From Turbatrix aceti (lineage: Eukaryota; Nematoda; Chromadorea; Rhabditida; Panagrolaimidae): 64,000 nt of DNA. The notes beneath the pieces are model-generated. The model worked only from the letters and a program-made list of their open reading frames with translations, was not told where the DNA came from and did not search any database. The translations under genes were made by a program, and so were the position numbers. Shown one piece after another: positions 50,411-61,558 of this stretch. Numbering within the stretch: the first letter of the stretch is position 1; each line of letters starts with the position of its first letter. The stretch is taken from positions 11,414,471 to 11,478,470 of the forward strand of contig OZ017767.1 in NCBI GenBank assembly GCA_963969345.1, given 5' to 3'.

Positions 50411-50925
50411 TTTTGACACTTTCATTCCTCAATTTTATTGCGTGATAATCCAACGTTGAAAGATTTCTTGATACAACCAGCTTGGCACCAGCCACATAAA
50501 ACTACGGAAGACAAGAATCGGCAAATTCTGCACGTTTGACAGTGCTTTGAATTCTAAGTAAAGGAACCATGAAAGTCATGAAGCATAATCTAATGTAAGT
50601 CGCGCTCACAAGCGCGAGTAAAAAAACAATGACACATTTTGAGTTTACATTTTTAAGTGTACATTCGGAGAGTTTACAGACATATCAGTTTTCCAAATAG
50701 CAGTGTATCATAGACGAGGACAAACAAGAAGCCAGCAACGGACAACTGGGCACTTCGTGCAATCCCGATACTCATCATTGTCTCTCTAATTTTGACATGA
50801 GTTATTATGCACGAGTAAGTAAAGTAAAGTAAAGTGTATCATAAAAAGTACTCAAAAATAAATATTCTCCTTACGGATCGTTCATCATAAGCGCGTTTTA
50901 CCATAAGGTAACATGTTGTTTACAA

Positions 50926-51288
50926 AATTTCTGGGTAAAATGGATGAGGTGACTTTACAGCTCTTATAAAAGCGCGAAACTAACTGGGAAAATGCCCATG
51001 CGATCTGGCGCGGCACCCATCATCGTACCCATCACCAGAATAGACGATTTTCGATCAAACGACGATTTTCGATTCTACACAGATCCCACAAGGTGCTATT
51101 CAAAGTGCGAAAATGCCTCAAATTTTATGCTTTGCATCAACTGTTTTTCTTATAGTACGACTGGGAATATTGTCTGTGCACAAACTATGCAGTCCTAATT
51201 CAAAAATGCGACAAGTGGCCGTTCGGATGATCGACGCAAAACATCAAGCACAAATCCAAAGATTTGCGCGCCTTTTTTGCAGTTATTA
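50926..51288 (+). repeat. Dispersed ~360-bp repeat, copy C
   Basis: About 90% similar by eye to copies A and B, 11 kb away. It retains CTTATAAAAGCGCG and an intact 68-codon frame (50992-51198) starting MPMRSGAAPIIV and ending CAQTMQS. Confidence 0.85.
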
Positions 51289-52383
51289 CACTGTCATTTA
51301 AAATACTGACTTTATGCAAACTGACCTATGTACTGTAAACTGTATTTATGTAAGTCAAGGAAGGACATACCAAAAGCGTTTATGACAACGCACACTTGAT
51401 GCGATTCCAGAGTGAACATTTTATTGTAATATACTAGCATGCCAGTTTGTTAGTTTCAAGCATGGTTTGCCTTTTATTTAGCCCGTTTATGCATTCATAA
51501 AATCATTCAGGTAAAAATACATGCAAATATAAGTTTTGTAGTTTTTAAAAACATAGTTTTTTATTATTATTTTTAAGCTGCTATTAAAAATACGGGTCAA
51601 AAAAATAGATTTATAATTTTCGGTTTGTTTAAAATCTAGATTTTCAACAAAAAATGTACAGTGTTTTAGGCAAAACAGTTCTGATCGATGTTTATCACGG
51701 ATGAGAGCACAACATCGATGAAATGACATACCAGACAGTCATGTGATGCAGGCGCAGTTTTTTTAACAGTTTTAAGACCGAAAACAATAATAAAATATTA
51801 TTTTAAAAATAAACAGTTGCTGCCAGATACATAAATTTTAACTTTAAAAAGAAAACTTCAGAATTTTAAACAGTTTTAATATTTTTTAATTTTTTAATAA
51901 AAATTTTTTGTAACAAACAAATTAAAAAATTAAAGCAATTACAACAAATGAACACAAATTTTGAAAAAAAATGAGTTAAAAAAATCAAAAAATTCAACAA
52001 AATATAGTTTGACTACGTCAATCGGCTAAAAGTTCAGCAACTGACCAAACCATCATTTAATTTCATTTCAGTGCACTGCACCTTTGACTACAACCCGTGT
52101 ATGTGCGAAACCCTGTTTCCAGTCTTGAAACATATTTCCATGCTACATGCCCCCTTCAATAATCATAAAATTCCGTGCAACTTTTTTTATCTTCTTCCAA
52201 CCAGCTCCAAATCAAAATCCCGTTCAAGCATCGAATCAGGCTTTGGTGAGATCGAGATAAATTGCTGCATGCCCTTAGGCGATGCATCTTCTTTTTTTTC
52301 AAATCTGTGCTTGTCACGAGCGCATCTTCCATCATCTCCTCCTCATGGGCCATCACTTCTTTCCACTCCCCTCAGCTGACCAG
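51289..52383. other. Intergenic region upstream of peptide gene D
   Basis: AT-rich. The last 250 bp become GC-richer towards the promoter. No other gene is seen. Confidence 0.5.
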
Positions 52384-52390
52384 TATAAAT
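52384..52390 (+). promoter_or_regulatory. TATA box of peptide gene D
   Basis: TATAAAT within GCTGACCAGTATAAATCAG, similar to the context before the gene at 35409. It is 140 bp from the ATG. A TTTTCAG acceptor 21 bp before the ATG suggests a short 5' UTR intron or trans-splicing. Confidence 0.7.
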
Positions 52391-52529
52391 CAGGACATTG
52401 CGCAGCACGACAAAATCAGTTGTCAGCGCCGCGAATATCCCTGCCTAATCGCCCCTGGCTGACTGCCGTTAAATATTTATTAAGTTAAAATAAAATCTTG
52501 TTTTCAGTACCGGTCAAGCGAACTCAAAC

Positions 52530-53028
52530 ATGTCCGTAATCAGGCTCGCTGCCTTTGCCACGGCCGTTTTGGCCGTCGCGGTTGCCCAGAACTTTCCTGG
52601 CCTTCCGCCCGTCAACCTCCCTGCCCCTCCACCGGTCCCGACCCAGTTTGTCCCGCAGATGTTCGGCACTGTCCGTATTCCGTATGCCAGCCAGCGTGAC
52701 ATGACAAACGAAAATCTCTTCTGGCCCAACTACGGTCAGCGCATGGGTCCCCGCACCATGGGCACCCCTGGCGACCACAACATGTATCCCTATGCTGATT
52801 ATTTCCGTCGCTACGGTCAGAACGCCTACCTCTACTACAACGGATACAGCAAGGGTGACGGCACCGGCGAAAGCAGTAAGTTTGATAAAAAAATAATATT
52901 TGGGTAAAAAATAGTATTTGGAGACAGGAATTTACTAAAAATGATAATTCTTTACCTTCAAAACTGATGATAAAATATTTTCAGCTTGGGAAAAGAGCAT
53001 TGTCAACCACATCTATCTCAACCCTTAA
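52530..53028 (+). CDS. Secreted Pro/Tyr-rich peptide, T-W-E tail family (member D)
   Basis: Two exons: 52530-52875 and 52985-53028, giving 129 aa, the longest member. The signal peptide (IRLAAFATAVLAVAVAQ) precedes a Pro-rich stretch (PGLPPVNLPAPPPVP) and a Tyr/Asn/Arg-rich central part (YPYADYFRRYGQNAYLYYNG). As in members A-C, a phase-1 intron follows a Gly/Ser-rich end and the small last exon encodes TWEKSIVNHIYLNP. Strong codon bias towards C-ending codons suggests high expression. AATAAA overlaps the stop codon (53028-53033), giving a minimal 3' UTR. Role unknown; perhaps extracellular matrix or defence. Confidence 0.82.
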
Positions 53029-53033
53029 ATAAA

Positions 53034-54186
53034 TAAATACCATACAGTACACCTTATTATTTGTCTGTTCAAAAAGCTTGTTGATGTACAAAAATTCGTG
53101 TGCAATATATCCCTTTTGCATACAAATCGTAGAAAAGGAAAATAAAAAATAAACGATGCTACATTGCTGTGGTGACAAAAAACAAACTGATATAACATGT
53201 TTTTTTTTTCGGGAAACGAACACTTTGCTGATGTGACAAATGATGAACACCAAAAATTGCTCAACGCTGGTTCGTTCGCAAATTTCAAACAACGAAAAAA
53301 AAGTTGGGGCGAAAAAATTAAACCAAAAATAATGTTAATTTTAACAATCAGATGGAGTTGATTAGCTTCTTTGTTGTCAACTTTTATCTTGCTCTGTTGA
53401 ATCGTAAAATGATAATAAATCGTTGCATACACACAAAAGCTGTCAGCATGCATTGCAGCTGAAAATAATTTTTTTATCACTGTGGTGTGTGCCAAAAATC
53501 TGCCAGAATTATCCAGAAAAAAACCTGCAGCACTGTTCGATAGCTTGCAATCGTTTATTTACCGGATTGCTCTTCTCTTCCTGCACCACCCAAATTTACA
53601 AAATATGGGCGTTTAATAATTCTTATCTCGTATTTGCATTTGGAATTTTTTCATCACACAGTGGCAATTTAAAATAAATATTTGCGCGTTGCAAAATTTA
53701 AAATAAATATTATAGCTTTTTTACTTTAAATATTTTTAAATTTCATATGAAATTTAAAAAAAGACAAAACCGTTTTATTTTTTTTAAGTTTCAAAAAACT
53801 TTTGAAAACGTTAAAACAATAAATATGACCAAAAAATACCGTTGTGAAGCATGGAAATGCGATTGTCAAAAAAAGTACTGGAAGCCACTGCATAAAAAGA
53901 GCTAGCAGTAAGTAATCACGGCTATTTTTTTGTCATTTGTGATAACAAAACACTGGACTTGCTATTATGTGCGTCTGCGTCGTTTCCTGGCCGCTAGCTT
54001 GATACGAATGATGTTTTATTTATCACGATCATGTGATGATAAAGAAGACACGAAGCAGAGAGTCTCGACCAATTTGATAAGTCGGTTTTAATATATTTAC
54101 GTCGATTCGCACTTACTCGCATACGTACACAAAAGCGACGTATACCTGTCCTCTTCTTCTTCAACTTTTTTTTTCTGATTATTGTA
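53034..54186. other. Intergenic region upstream of the bZIP-like gene
   Basis: AT-rich. Presumably contains the promoter of the gene at 54187. A TAATATATTTA element near 54090 is a weak TATA candidate. Nothing else is supported. Confidence 0.5.
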
Positions 54187-55410
54187 ATGGACGGCGGTAA
54201 TTCAATGTATGGAGGCCTGATCCACCAGCCTCCTCCCCAGCACCTGCATGGTGGTCAGTTTCATCCCCAGCCGGCGCAGTCATCCACCAACAACGCTACC
54301 GGCTTTGGCGAAGGATATAACTTTTACGAAGACGAGCCACCCGAACCCGAGTGCCTCAACATCAGCGAGGATGACTACATGATGGGCTACGACGATCCGG
54401 GAATGACTGTCGGGCATCAGTCGTCGTACTGCCTGCCTCAGGCGGCCCCGATGCCTTCATACATCCCTCAACAGCATCAGCAGCAACCGTCGGCGTTTCA
54501 TGGACATCCTCCGTTTCAGCCGAATGTCTTTCCGCCCGCGATGGTCAATAACAATAACAACAATAACAATAACAGCAATGGCTTCAGCATGCCGGAAGTG
54601 ACAGATGTACTCGGAAGTTTCAGCAGCACTTCACCTCACCACCTGAATGAACGGAAGAGGGGAAGACCGAGGAAGGAAAAGCCGGATGATAACGAGGATC
54701 AAAAAATTGTCGCTAAAAGACTGTATGCGAGAACGTATCGGGAAAATGTAAGTTTGTGGTTCGTATTTTTTTTTATTTGAAGCACAAATTCTTTTTTTAT
54801 AAAAAAATAAAAAAAAATGATGCGCGCAACATGCGAAAAAACAAGTTCGCACGTTTTCGTGTCAAGACTTCTTTTCATTGTTTGATTTCTAAAAAAAAGT
54901 TAAAAAACTGCCCGCAACATGCAAAAAAAATGTTTTTCGCAATTTTCGTCCAGTTTTTTTTTCCAAAAATTTCTTTTTTACAAAAAAAAGCTTGCAAAAT
55001 GCATTTTAAACTCTTGTTTTTTGTTCATTTTTTTATTGATAACATGCACTACCTATAATCATCATCACCTCAAAAATCTGTCCTTTATCACGTTTTAAAA
55101 ATAGTGTTTTTTTTCAAAAAATTAATATTTGATCTCTCCTGAACCTTCTGATTTTTTCCAGATGAAAACCAAATATCAAAACATCGAAAACGAGTGCAAT
55201 AAATACAAGCTCTACTGCCAGATAGCCGAGACCAAGCTGGATACGCTGACCAAGATCGTCAACGAGTGCGGGCGATGCAAAGAGCTTGCCGACCAGCAAT
55301 TCATCGAAAATGGAAAGCCCATTTTTGACCTCTTCAAGCAGATCCAGGCGCTCCAGAACCTCGACAACGGCGGTATCAGCCTAAATCCTAGTCCTAATTC
55401 CATGTACTAA
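54187..55410 (+). CDS. bZIP-like transcription factor with AT-hook
   Basis: Two exons: 54187-54747 and 55162-55410, giving 269 aa. The N-terminal ~145 residues are low complexity: His/Pro/Gln-rich, an acidic patch EDEPPEPECLNISEDDYMM that could activate transcription, and an NNNNNNNNNSN run. ERKRGRPRKEKP is an AT-hook (GRP core). It is followed by KIVAKRLYARTYRENMKTKY, resembling a bZIP basic region (A-x-x-Y-R-E-N), with the intron exactly after REN. A coiled-coil-like helix with irregular hydrophobic heptads and several Cys (KLYCQIAETKLDTLTKIVNE) follows. The fit to bZIP is good but not classical, as the invariant Asn is not clear. The gene ends tail-to-tail with the prohormone-like gene, 88 bp apart. 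AATAAA at 55448-55453. Confidence 0.75.
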
Positions 55411-55498
55411 AAAAAGTTGTCACATTACACATTTATTATCATCATCAAATAAAGGCTCAAAAGAGTCAAGAAATGCAGAAAGTCGTGTTAAGAGTGGT

Positions 55499-55852
55499 CT
55501 ACTCTTCGGTGATGTAAACGTGTCCCTTGACCAGGTAGGGCTTGAGGCTATCAGGACTGAGATAACGCTTGTGACGAACTGCTGGCTGTCCTTTGGCATG
55601 TCCGAAGAAATCGGGGTGCTTCAGCCTTTGGCTGAGTCTGTCGAGATTCGATTGAAGGCGATCCTGGAGATCCGCAACATCAAGGGTGTGTATGCCCGTC
55701 GTGATCGGCATCTTGAGCTTAAGTTTGTAGAGGTCAAAAACGTTGATATCTTCGAGATCGCCTTTAGGCCCAGGTTCAACTTGGCCGAAGACAGGAGAAA
55801 ATGAAGCGATAATGGCAGCCAGAAGACAACAGACGACAAAGAAGCGAGCCAT
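55499..55852 (-). CDS. Secreted prohormone-like protein
   Basis: Single exon, 117 aa from ATG 55852. An upstream in-frame ATG (55939) would bury the signal peptide, so I reject it. The signal peptide FFVVCCLLAAIIASFSPVFGQ ends near residue 24. The mature part is acidic then amphipathic (LQDRLQSNLDRLSQRLKHP), and a furin-like R-H-K-R site at about 91-94 would release a 23-residue C-terminal peptide, YLSPDSLKPYLVKGHVYITE-E. There are no cysteines, so it is not an insulin-like peptide. No known neuropeptide motif (RFamide, C-terminal Gly) is present. It is either a peptide-hormone precursor or a secreted helical protein of unknown role. Confidence 0.72.
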   Translation of the reverse strand: MARFFVVCCLLAAIIASFSPVFGQVEPGPKGDLEDINVFDLYKLKLKMPITTGIHTLDVADLQDRLQSNLDRLSQRLKHPDFFGHAKGQPAVRHKRYLSPDSLKPYLVKGHVYITEE

Positions 55853-56424
55853 GATTCGACTCCGGCGGGCAGGGAGGCAGAGCAGACACGAACAAACGAA
55901 CGAAAAAGAACACGGTAGTGAGCGTCGAGTCGTTGGCACGGGCTCGGACGCGAGTGAAGAAAGATGCCGTCGGGAGACGACTTATGAATACATGCCGAGT
56001 TTTGCATAAGAACTGTGCCGTGATCTGATTGCTTTAATAGTTCATGGAGGGTTTTTTTGGAGCTTCATGGGACGTGAAACAGAGCCAAAAGAAAAGAAAA
56101 GATTACGGTAGTTTTTGTTAGTACGATAAAAAAAATTTTGACAAAAAACTTTTCTTGTAAAAATTTCAATTTTGTGCATTTTTATATTTGCAACCATATC
56201 GCATCGGTTAATGTAAAATGTTACTGTATTTATTTTTTTTGAATAATGTATTTGACAAAACAAATTTTTTCATTTTTGAATGAAAAAATACGTTTTTTTA
56301 TTTTCAACAAATTTTCTACCGTATTTTTATATTTTTTGTTTATCGCCATAATTAATAGACCGTATCATATAATTATTTATTATTTCAAACTCCATCAAAC
56401 ATAACAAAAATGTCCTAATAAAAA
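55853..56424. other. Intergenic region between the prohormone-like gene and mtIF2
   Basis: Upstream region of the prohormone-like gene and 3' flank of mtIF2. AT-rich, with no further gene. Confidence 0.55.
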
Positions 56425-59400
56425 TCAAAATCCTTGAGGATGCCAGTCTATTTTCTGTGGAACGATATCTTCTTCGAAGACTTCGATCGTGTCATCTTCC
56501 TTGAATCTGACAGCTTTGTCGATCAGTGACAGTCCGACCTCGGTGTTTGTCTTTGCGGAATTGACAAATTCATTTTCGCATTTGAGTGACTCAACTTGTC
56601 CTTCGTAAACGACGGCTCCCTTCCGAGAGATACGGAAGATTCCTTGCCTAAAAGAGCATTAACATGTAAATAAATAAATAGTATAATACATGCGTCGACA
56701 AAATTGATAAGCACAGGTCCACCACCGATGTTGTAACCCTGAACAATCCCCTACTACTAACAATAATGTAGACAACAAGCAAAGAACAGCGTCATGAACA
56801 AGTCAAAACACAGCAAGTGTGACCAAGTTTTCGCACGTCAAAAAAAACCGTGGGTGTATAACGTTGTTACGACGAAAAAACACAAATCGGGCTGTAAATC
56901 GTAATTGATAAACTTACGATTTTTATCACAAGGACACGGATTACGGTAATTAGTTAAAAACAAAAACAACAGAAAAATAGAAAAAATAAAACAGTATTTT
57001 TGTTGAAAAACAATTTTTGTAAAAAAATGTCGTAATAAATACGCAGTGTTGATCAAAACGCCAAAAAAAATTTTTTAACGTAAAAAAGGTCAGTTTTGAA
57101 CGTAAAAATTTTTTTTATTAAAAATTAAAAAAATGTAAAAAAAGCGATATCAAAAAAGATCAAAACCACAAATTCCAATGTTCTTCAAAAGAACATGTTT
57201 CTCTATCTGCGTTCGCAATCAATCAATCACCGCGTACATAAAAAATAACTACCAGAAATATTAATCATGATTGACATTTTTACAATCCATTTTTCCGCTT
57301 CCGTGTAAAAAAACCAACTTGTTAAAAACGCCCCAATCGACGAGGCATCCAGCGATAGGCAGCTTTTTCCTTCCCTGATTCGTGATCAAAAATTCCTTGA
57401 GCACGTGTCCTTCGCCAATTTGCCTGAGTTCAACTTTGGGTGGAATTTTAGCCGATAGCCGTTCCTTGAGTCCGTCCACGAGGTGGTAGATGACGTTGTA
57501 CTGCTCGATAGTGACGTTCTTGTTTCCAGCGAGTATTCTCACTCCCGCGGGAACGGCTGTGTTGAAGCAGTAGATCACAGCCTCCGTCTCAGCTGCGAGT
57601 TCAATGTGATTATCGATGGGTGGTCCTACACCGAAATCGACGATTTGGAGTTCACAGAGATCGCTGGAGTACGAATCGAGGACGTTGAGGATGGCTTCGA
57701 GGGTTCCGTCGACGTCAGACCGGATCATGAGACGGAGAATGGGTTTTTCGTCGGATTCAGTCGGTCCTCGAGGCTCTTGTTTTTTGACCAACAGGTGATA
57801 GGTAGATCCGAAGCGTCTACCGCTGTCTAACAGTTGTTGTCTGAGTTGGAGGTACTTTTGCCGGTCTTCCTGCCTTCTGGCATCGATGAGACCCCTGTCT
57901 TTTTCGAATTTCTCATCCATGGACTTCTGCGCTCTGTAATCCACGACTTCCTGGGCCCGGTGCTCGTTCTCGACCTGGAGCACTCGGTCCCCAGGGGTTG
58001 GAAGATTATCCCGCCATCCGGCAATCCGAACAGGCGTGCTGGGACCGGCGGAAGAAATTGTCTTTCCGTGATCGTCGGTCATGGTCCTGACACGACCCCA
58101 GGCGGTGCCGGCGACGAGGACATCACCCTTTTTGAGGGTTCCTCGTTGGACCACCATGGTACAGACCTTTCCGAGGCCCTGGGCGGTGGTGGCCTCGATG
58201 ACCACCCCCTCAGCCAGGCCCTTGGTCGGGGCTTTGAGGTCCATGAGCTCGGCCTGAAGAATCAGAGCTTCCTGCAGGGCTTTCAGGTTGGTTCCTTGGA
58301 GAGCGGATATCTCGACGACCTGCACGTCTCCGCCCATGTCTTCGACGACGATTTCGTGCTGCATGAGATCGCGACGTGTCATCTGTGGATCGGCATTTGG
58401 TTTGTCGATTTTGTTGACGGCAACGACGAGCGGCACCCCTGCTTCCCGGGCGTAGCGAATCGATTCGACGGTTTGCTCGTTGACTCCGTCGTCGGCGGCG
58501 ACGACGAGGACGACGATGTCAGTGGCACGGGCTCCGCGCTCCCGCATCGCGGCGAAGGCAGCGTGACCGGGGGTGTCGAGAAAAGTCACGTCAGACTGGG
58601 TGCCGGGTAGACGGACAGAGAAGGCACCGATGTGCTGGGTGATGCCTCCGAATTCGCTTTTGACGATCGATGAATGTCGAAGGGCATCGAGGAGGGTTGT
58701 TTTGCCGTGGTCAACGTGGCCCATGATGGTGACGACTGGGGCTCGACGAATGCATTCTCGGGACGGGGCGGGGGGTCTGAAATTGACACAAACATAAAAA
58801 AAAAAGATTTTGATTTTTTTAAAAAAATATCGTAAGACACCTAAACATTACGATTTTATCGTACTCTTGAACAGAATTCCGAAAGTAACAAAATTTGATG
58901 CATAAAACATTACTTTTTGTCAACTCAAAAAAATCGTTATTCCAGTAAAAACTTTCCGGTACGGTTTACGTTACAAATTTGACGAAAAGTAACAAGAACT
59001 GACAAAAAAGATGTTATTCACTGAAAAATTACGATCGAGTAACAATAAGATTTTTTTCTCGATGTTTTTGTTCCTTTTCGTAACCGTAAAATTTATAAAA
59101 ACCGTAAATCTCCGTTTTTAACCCTCTCCAGCAGCAAAAAACTCACTGAGGATAGGCATCTGCGGAAGAATCCATCTTTTTGAGCATTTTTTCTTCATTT
59201 GGCCTAAACACAAATTTTGGTTTTACGTTCACCAATGAGCAAAGGTCGAGGATGACTTTTTTATCGATGGCTAAAAAATATTTTTTCCGTGAGAAAGAAA
59301 AAAAACAAAAAGGTGTACATTTTCCTCCGTCGAGAAACCGAATGTTACGATCATCGAGTTCGAGAAGTTTATCGGTAACAAAATCGACGTCAGTGTCGAG

Positions 59401-59691
59401 AGATGTTGCCAGTTCACTAAAAAAACCAGTTTTTTATTGGAAGGAAAAAAGTGTCGAGAACACTCACACCACAGAAGCATCGTCAAAGAGCTCAACCGAT
59501 GCCTTGGAAGACTTGGTATGCTTGACGATGATCGGGTCAACGAATTTTGAACGCTTTCGATTTCTCTTCAGCAACACCGAAGTCGCAGACAGAAATCTGA
59601 ATTGTGACAACGGTGTGGCTGTTATCGCTGTTCTCGGCACGATGACAGGCGCCGCAACCCGAAGACATTGTGATATCGCGAATCTCAGCAT
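56425..59691 (-). CDS. MTIF2: Mitochondrial translation initiation factor IF-2
   Basis: Five exons: 59691-59468, 59416-59319, 59270-59147, 58776-57319 and 56647-56425, giving 708 aa (human MTIF2 is 727). mtIF2 is a GTPase that places fMet-tRNA on the mitochondrial small subunit. The N-terminus is Arg/Ser/Ala-rich without acids for the first 40 residues, as in a mitochondrial targeting peptide. It is followed by an IF2-N-like helical segment ([20 protein letters not shown]). GTPase motifs: GHVDHGKT (168-175), DTPGHAAF (216-223), NKID (270-273) and SAL. Domain II ([19 protein letters not shown]) and the C-terminal domains ending [12 protein letters not shown] follow. The last intron (56648-57318) is 671 bp. 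The gene is divergent from mrpL45, sharing a 238-bp promoter region. Confidence 0.95.
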
Positions 59692-59929
59692 TCACCAGTC
59701 TTGGAGCAGGATAACGAGAAAAGTAAATAAAAATTTTTGGACATTACTCGCGGATCGACCGAGTAAGAAACAAGTTGCGGCAGCCAGACAAATGTTCTTT
59801 ACTTTTCAGAGAACACTCTGCGCGGAAAATCTTTGCAAAGTGTTCTCTGTCGTAACAAAGTGCAGTTTTTTTGACGAAAATTGCTTTTCATCGTTGCCTT
59901 CATCGTGTTAGCCGGTATTTTCATCTGCC
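59692..59929. promoter_or_regulatory. Shared divergent promoter region of mtIF2 and mrpL45
   Basis: 238 bp separate the two start codons, which point away from each other. Both products act in mitochondrial translation, so a bidirectional promoter is likely. No TATA box was seen in either direction. Confidence 0.65.
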
Positions 59930-61309
59930 ATGTTGGTAAGAGCACTTAGACGGGGTCCTCCCATACCTCCCCTGCTAATGCAGACCGCCAACGTTCACCA
60001 CCACAAGGAACGCAACAACCTGGAGCTCTACATTGGCATGCGGCGCTCTAATCCACAAAAAGCGAATCGTAATACCCATGTCAACGAAAAACGGTTCAGA
60101 AGAGTGAGTTTTCAGGTATTTTGCCTCCTCATTTAACGTTAAATTTGTTTTTCAGCTGCGAGCCTTAAAAACACTGGTCCTGGATCTCCCAGATGACGTC
60201 GAAATTCGTGAACGTCAAAAAATGCTTCCGAGCGATCTCAGGATTGCTTTGTTACGGAAAGGCATCAATCCGTTCAAAGACATCACTCCTAGGATCTGGA
60301 ATGAGCATCAGGTGACGCTGCAATCTTTCTGTAAGTTTTTTATGATTAAAATTGTCGATTTTGGGTGGGACAGTGTTTTTTTGATTTACAATACCTGACG
60401 AAAAGTAACATTTTATGTGATGAAAAGTAACGTTTTATGCAACAGGTTTTGTTATTTTCTGAATTTCATTTTGGAATACGATATTATTGTAATTTTTATG
60501 TTTTTTTACAATAATTTTACCTAAAAATGTCGAGTTATTTTTTTAACTGTTTTACTGACATTTTTTAAATTTCAGATGGTGTTATCGATCCATACATCAA
60601 TCCGAAGCACGTCGTCCGTACAGATAACACGGTTTCCTCCCCGAGTGTCACCGAGCGCACGAAAGAAGTCATCACCGATCGCTGGCACACGTTCACTGGC
60701 ACCCGTCGAATCAGGAAGAAGGAAGGACTCGAGAAGTTTGACGTCAAGAAGTTCCCCGAGGTCGCCCAGGACATCTACGTCCGCGCCCACCAGGCTCTGG
60801 TTGCCCGTGACACTGCCCAGCTGCACAAACTCATCACCGAGCATGCTTTTGGCAAGATGTGGCCGGACGTCGAGCAGGGCAACATTTCATGGCAACTCAT
60901 TCGCTTCAACGAGCCCTCCAAGGTGGTCTCCGTGAGGTGCGCAGACAATCCCAACAAATCGGGTAACGACATTGCTCAGATCATTGTCAGATTCAATTCT
61001 GCACAAAAACTCGCTGTCTACGATCGATTTGGAAAGCTCATCCTCGGCGACGAACTCGAGGAGAAGGATGTCGTTGAATTCGTCGTTTTTGAAAACCACG
61101 TCGCCGTTCAGGACAGCCAGTGGCGTCTCCACGACAAGGTCTACCCCGAAGGCGTCGCCCCCAAGCAGGCTCCCATCGGCGCAGATGTCCGGCTCAAGTC
61201 CCTGCCGGATGACACCGTCAGTCGACCCCTGGCTTCCAAGCATCTCAAATCCCGGATGACCGAACGCATCAAGGAGGAACTCAAGAAGGACGGAGACGAT
61301 GACAAATAA
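59930..61309 (+). CDS. mrpl-45: Mitochondrial large ribosomal subunit protein L45
   Basis: Three exons: 59930-60103, 60156-60330 and 60576-61309, giving 360 aa. MRPL45 sits at the mitoribosome exit tunnel and anchors it to the inner membrane. The N-terminus (MLVRALRRGPPIPPLLMQ) is a basic, acid-free mitochondrial targeting peptide. A Tim44-like fold covers about 170-310, recognisable from the block VARDTAQLHKLITEHAFGKM, with SWQLIRFNEPSKVVSVRCAD and VEFVVFENHVAVQDSQWRLH further on. The C-terminus is charged (TERIKEELKKDGDDDK). The gene is convergent with the TMPPE-like gene (250 bp between stops) and divergent from mtIF2. Confidence 0.9.
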
Positions 61310-61558
61310 TTAGGACGTTCACACTTCTGGCTATTTTTGTTCTTTCGCAGTAGAGTCAGTGTGTTTGTTGTGTTTTACTTTTATTTTTTTATAATTTGAT
61401 ATAAAATGTGAAATTTTGCGTTTTTTTGTAAAAACAGAACACAGAAAAATATTTTTTTTACAAAAAGTTTGCGCTGTAAGAAATTTTCGTTTTGGGAGCC
61501 GTACTATTTTTTTTCATCGCCGAGAAAGAAATAATATTTATTATAAAAAACAGCTTTA

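Larger units (their letters stand above)
44028..50925. other. 6.9-kb gene-poor region with a few exon-like islands
   Basis: Mostly AT-rich. Short islands have codon use like real exons: plus 45650-45721, plus 46281-46330, plus 48190-48273 and minus about 45785-45870. None joins to a recognisable protein. A GC-richer block at 47250-47530 has no identifiable content. Confidence 0.45.

Noticed and set aside
57834..58610. 258-codon plus-strand ORF
   Set aside because: Antisense shadow of the mtIF2 GTPase exon, which has unambiguous G1-G5 motifs.
59204..59246. An intron between mtIF2 exons 3 and 4
   Set aside because: The frame is open across it and any splice there breaks phase, so 59147-59270 is one exon.
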